From positions 69,879,335 through 69,943,334 of the forward strand of contig JALMQS010000099.1 in the NCBI GenBank assembly GCA_024734495.1: a DNA stretch of 64,000 nucleotides. Reading direction: 5' to 3'. The notes beneath the pieces were generated by a model. That model had not been told where the DNA came from, searched no databases, and saw only the letters and a program-made list of their open reading frames with translations. Source of the stretch: Forficula auricularia. Its lineage: Eukaryota > Arthropoda > Insecta > Dermaptera > Forficulidae. A program made the position numbers and the translations under genes. This document shows positions 61,401 through 64,000 of this stretch, piece by piece; position 1 is the stretch's first letter; every line of letters starts with the position of its first letter.

Positions 61401-61740
61401 GTGAATAGGTGAAGTAATGTAATTGAGCATGAAAAAGTTTTTTTTTTGAAATATCTAAAAAACGGTTAAAACTATTTTAATAAAAAAATTTGGAGTTAAA
61501 TATTATTTACTCCGGATTAAAGTTTTCTAATTCAACGCCCAATTCCCGTTATCAAAATGGAAAAAAATGTTACAATGATTTAATGTTTTGTAAAGAATTG
61601 TATTTATTTCTTGAAATTAATTTATATTAAAATCAATTCTTCTAAATCTAAAAATCTGTACCACAAAATAAATCATTTCGATTAATTTCTTCTTCGTAAA
61701 AAGTTATAACTTTTAATTGATGATAATAAAAACTCTAGTA
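61401..61740. other. AT-rich stretch with a T-like fragment
   Basis: 61410-61495 (GAGCATGAAAAAGTTTTTTT, ATCTAAAAAACGGTTAAAAC) is a degraded T arm. No gene. Confidence 0.4.
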
Positions 61741-62270
61741 CAGGTATATAATTAATAGTGCCGTTTTAGCTCAAGTGAGAGTTAGAATAGGGTTAATTAA
61801 GTATATAGAGATTGAATTGTCTACCTGAGGGCAATACCTGCCTGCCCTGCTACCTGTCTTGGCGATTAAATGGATACAAAATTGTCGCCAAGACTGTACC
61901 GGACTTAGGTGCGGCCAGCCCCCGGAGAGAACCAGTCAGTCGCCGGTCGCTTAAATTTATTTCCGAACAGTTGAATTTAATTGAATCAAAAAGACAGAGA
62001 GCAAGGAAAAAAACTGTCTTATTAATTAGTCGTGGAAAATGTTTAACATTGGCTACCTAAGTTGGTTGGCTTGGTGTGCGTCTGTCCGTCTGTCGCCCAG
62101 CTCTTACCTTATTTATTTATTTATTTAGAACCATACAACCAACAACTCTTCTATCTCTGACCCCCGATGCATCGAGATTAGAACAGAGGCTACTCCGAAA
62201 ATGGACCCCATTTCCTAACTATTTATTCCAAGAATTTACTAACAAAATAGATATTTCTCGAAAAAGAAAG
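61741..62270. other. Non-repetitive island
   Basis: Complex sequence (TGTCTTGGCGATTAAATGGA, GACTGTACCGGACTTAGGTG, TTGGTTGGCTTGGTGTGCGT) with TTATTTATTTATTTA at 62111-62127. Frames 61812-62060 and 62076-62339 have no recognised domain; the second runs into a T element. Candidate host single-copy DNA. Confidence 0.35.
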
Positions 62271-62993
62271 AAGCTGACGTGTTCTGATGTGGCCATCCAC
62301 TTGACTTTACCATACAACCTGGCCCCTCACTTACATTAATATTTAATAAAATTATTTATAATCATGTAGGGGAGGGGAGGTTAGTTTTTGCATTTTTAGA
62401 CTCCTAGGGGCACACTGATTATGTATACAAAATTTGATTGAGTTTGGTAAATGTCCAAGATTTTTATTTTTTCACCCCCCCCGCCCCCCCCCATTTTGGG
62501 TGGTTAGATTTTGCATTTTTAGACTTCTGGGTGTTCACTGATTATGTATACAAAATTTGGTTGAGTTTGCTCAAACGACCTAGATTTTTAATTTTTAACC
62601 CCCTCGACCCCCCTTAATTTTGTGTCGATGTGCACCAAAATCTAATCAGCTCTTAATCTTAATGGACCAAAACTACATGTGAAATTTGGTTTCGATATTC
62701 ACACTAGTTTTGGAGCTAGCTCGTCCACAAATTTGGTCGCGCACAGACTAACTAACTAACTAACTAACTAACTAACAGACATTTTGACAAAACAATTATT
62801 ATCTCGAAAAATATAATTTTTCGATGTTCACTTATTAGAGCTTTTTTGTAGAAGAAAATGGCATGGTTTAGCTCAATTTTTTTAATCAAAATAGTTTCAG
62901 CCGTTTTTGAGATATTTGGAAAAAAGAAGGAAAAAACCACTTTTTTCATGCACGATTACAATACTTGACCATACCCTGTATGGTAAAGTAAAA
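62271..62993 (-). mobile_element. Family T element, complete-looking copy
   Basis: The outer block AGCTGACGTGTTCTGATGTG + GCCATCCAC is followed by the end TTGACTTTACCATACAACCT. Two minisatellite units, the conserved arm and the opposite end CCATACCCTGTATGGTAAAG + TAAAA then follow. About 690 bp between the inverted ends. Includes a (TAAC)n run at 62745-62777. Useful as a reference for the family. Confidence 0.75.
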
Positions 62994-63360
62994 ATAATAA
63001 ATCTACAAAATTGCAATTATTATTATTATTATATTAGCCTTCTTCAAAATTTTTTATTCAATTATTATTGAGTACACCATATTATAAAAATTAACCATTC
63101 TTAAACTATGAATAGCTATTAATTTCATTTTAAAATTCTAATGTCTAAGAGCTACTGACCATACTGTAATGTGATCAGCACATACACCCCGGAAGTCAAA
63201 TTCTTACTCGCCAAATCGAGTCGTTTTTAGGGCTAAAATCGACCCCTGAAGATGTCAAAAAATACCGTAAAATCATCACCTCATTGATTATAACTCCTAG
63301 ACTGTTTACTCTATGGCACTTTCAAATTAGAAGCAAAATTGTAGAGGATGTAATTTTTTA
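62994..63360. other. Non-coding stretch
   Basis: AT-rich, with complex sequence near 63180-63300 (CGGAAGTCAAATTCTTACTC) that resembles the neighbourhood of H2-type arms (TCTATGGCACTTTCAAATT). No gene. Confidence 0.4.
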
Positions 63361-63605
63361 CATAATAGTTTAAAAAAAATTTGAAAATAACCACCCAAAA
63401 TGGGGGGGGGTCAATTAAGGAAATTCTAGCCCTTTCGACCAGACTTAACCAAATTTCGTATACATATTCTGTGGACCCCCAGAAGGCAAGAAATACAAAA
63501 AATGAATTAAGTCTGGTACAAGGGCCTAGATTTTCATTTTTTGACCCTCCCCTCCCCATTTTGGGTGGTTAGTTTTGCATTTCAAGCCTTCTGAGGGTCA
63601 CAGAG
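63361..63605. mobile_element. T/H2-type minisatellite fragment
   Basis: AATAACCACCCAAAATGGGG, ACCAAATTTCGTATACATAT and CATTTTTTGACCCTCCCCTC occur in both orientations around 63480, an inverted pair. The open frames on both strands here are only these repeats. Confidence 0.6.
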
Positions 63606-63639
63606 ATCAAAATTTGGAGCAATCGTTGTTTTAAGGCTG

Positions 63640-63785
63640 ATCTCATCTCTTGCTGATCGCTTAACTCTCAGCTATGTGTAGATACATTACCTTCACAAAA
63701 CTTGACATTTTTCGCGGCACACCAACTAATGACCACGGTACACCAGTGTGCCGCAGCACACACTTTGTGGAACACTGATACAGTC
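63640..63785. repeat. hAT-type terminal remnant (GTGTGCCGCAGCACAC)
   Basis: CGCGGCACACCAACTAATGA, CGGTACACCAGTGTGCCGCA and CACACACTTTGTGGAACACTG match the common hAT end with CCGCGGCACAC repeats and a ...GTGGAACACTG terminus. The partner end is not visible. Confidence 0.45.
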
Positions 63786-64000
63786 CTAAGACTGGTTTGA
63801 TGCAACAATCCGTCTCCACTCGACTCTGTCCCCCGCCAGCTGTTTGACCTCTCTAAATGTCTGGCATCCCATATCCCCAATTATTTGGTTGAAATATTCT
63901 AATCTGGGTCTTCCCCTTTTCTTTCCCACCTCCCCCTCCAAGGTATCATCCCTTAAGCAGTCCCCCATATCTCAGTGTGGGTCCCATCAACTGACCTCTT
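63786..64000 (-). pseudogene. RTE-like LINE C-terminal tail, runs off the window
   Basis: The minus strand encodes GDDTLEGEVGKKRGRPRLEY in two frames joined near 63955, then FNQIIGDMGCQTFREVKQLA and DRVEWRRIV before a stop at 63786. (G)RGRPR.(E/R)Y ... DREEWRRIV is the standard end of RTE-type ORF2 proteins. Upstream, another frame reads RGQLMGPTLRYGGLLK, the expected preceding segment, so a frameshift separates them. The element continues beyond the right edge. Confidence 0.8.

Overview
This is an AT-rich (roughly 70% A+T by eye) stretch of animal nuclear DNA. Its transposon content points to an arthropod, most likely an insect: mariner, hAT, pogo-like and MULE-like transposase remnants, CR1-like and RTE-like LINE tails, a Penelope-like reverse transcriptase fragment, Helitron-type termini and tRNA-derived SINEs. 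I cannot name the species. There is no bacterial-style operon, no canonical tRNA or rRNA gene, no CRISPR array, and no intact host protein-coding gene that I can support. Almost all long open frames are chance frames in low-complexity repeats. The few that encode something recognisable are decayed transposon proteins.

Layout. 1-10 kb: a 130-bp tandem triplication, a solo-LTR-like insert, two tandem Helitron-like elements (2.86-4.30 kb), a short array of a 119-bp repeat, a dispersed element with a tRNA-like promoter, and the first copies of a family bounded by TTTACCATACAGGG (called family T below). 9.7-16 kb: three copies of a CCGACTTC-bounded element, a second Helitron-like family with a C-rich core, and a nested hAT element with a clear 8-bp target duplication. 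16-22.5 kb: LINE debris, a foldback element with a hammerhead-like core, and a Helitron-like copy holding a second solo LTR. 23.3-26.8 kb: a 3.5-kb composite with ~350-bp terminal inverted repeats that encloses a Penelope-type fragment and a 119-bp satellite organised in 714-bp six-unit blocks. 27-41 kb: further T, Helitron-like, hAT, MULE and SINE copies. 41-48.4 kb: a 71-bp hAT MITE in a tRNA-like SINE, a tandem duplication with X-box motifs interrupted by a pogo-like element, a 144-bp satellite, a LINE C-terminus and a hAT deletion derivative keeping a BED zinc-finger exon. 48.9-64 kb: a T element interrupted by an 819-bp foldback, a mariner inside another inverted-repeat element, two small hAT MITEs and three more LINE tails.

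The most interesting system is a set of foldback insertions carrying hammerhead-ribozyme-like cores. Two of them (45532-45841 and 49428-50246) have exact 12-bp target duplications and share a terminal tail. A third foldback (43347-43458) has a 12-bp duplication but no core. They look like non-autonomous, Penelope/retrozyme-type retroelements. Between the transposon nests lie several hundred-base islands of non-repetitive, more complex sequence (for example 2.2, 7.2, 16.2, 22.5, 31.1, 33.2, 35.9, 52.6, 56.1 and 61.8 kb). These are the best candidates for host single-copy sequence such as enhancers; this is inference only.
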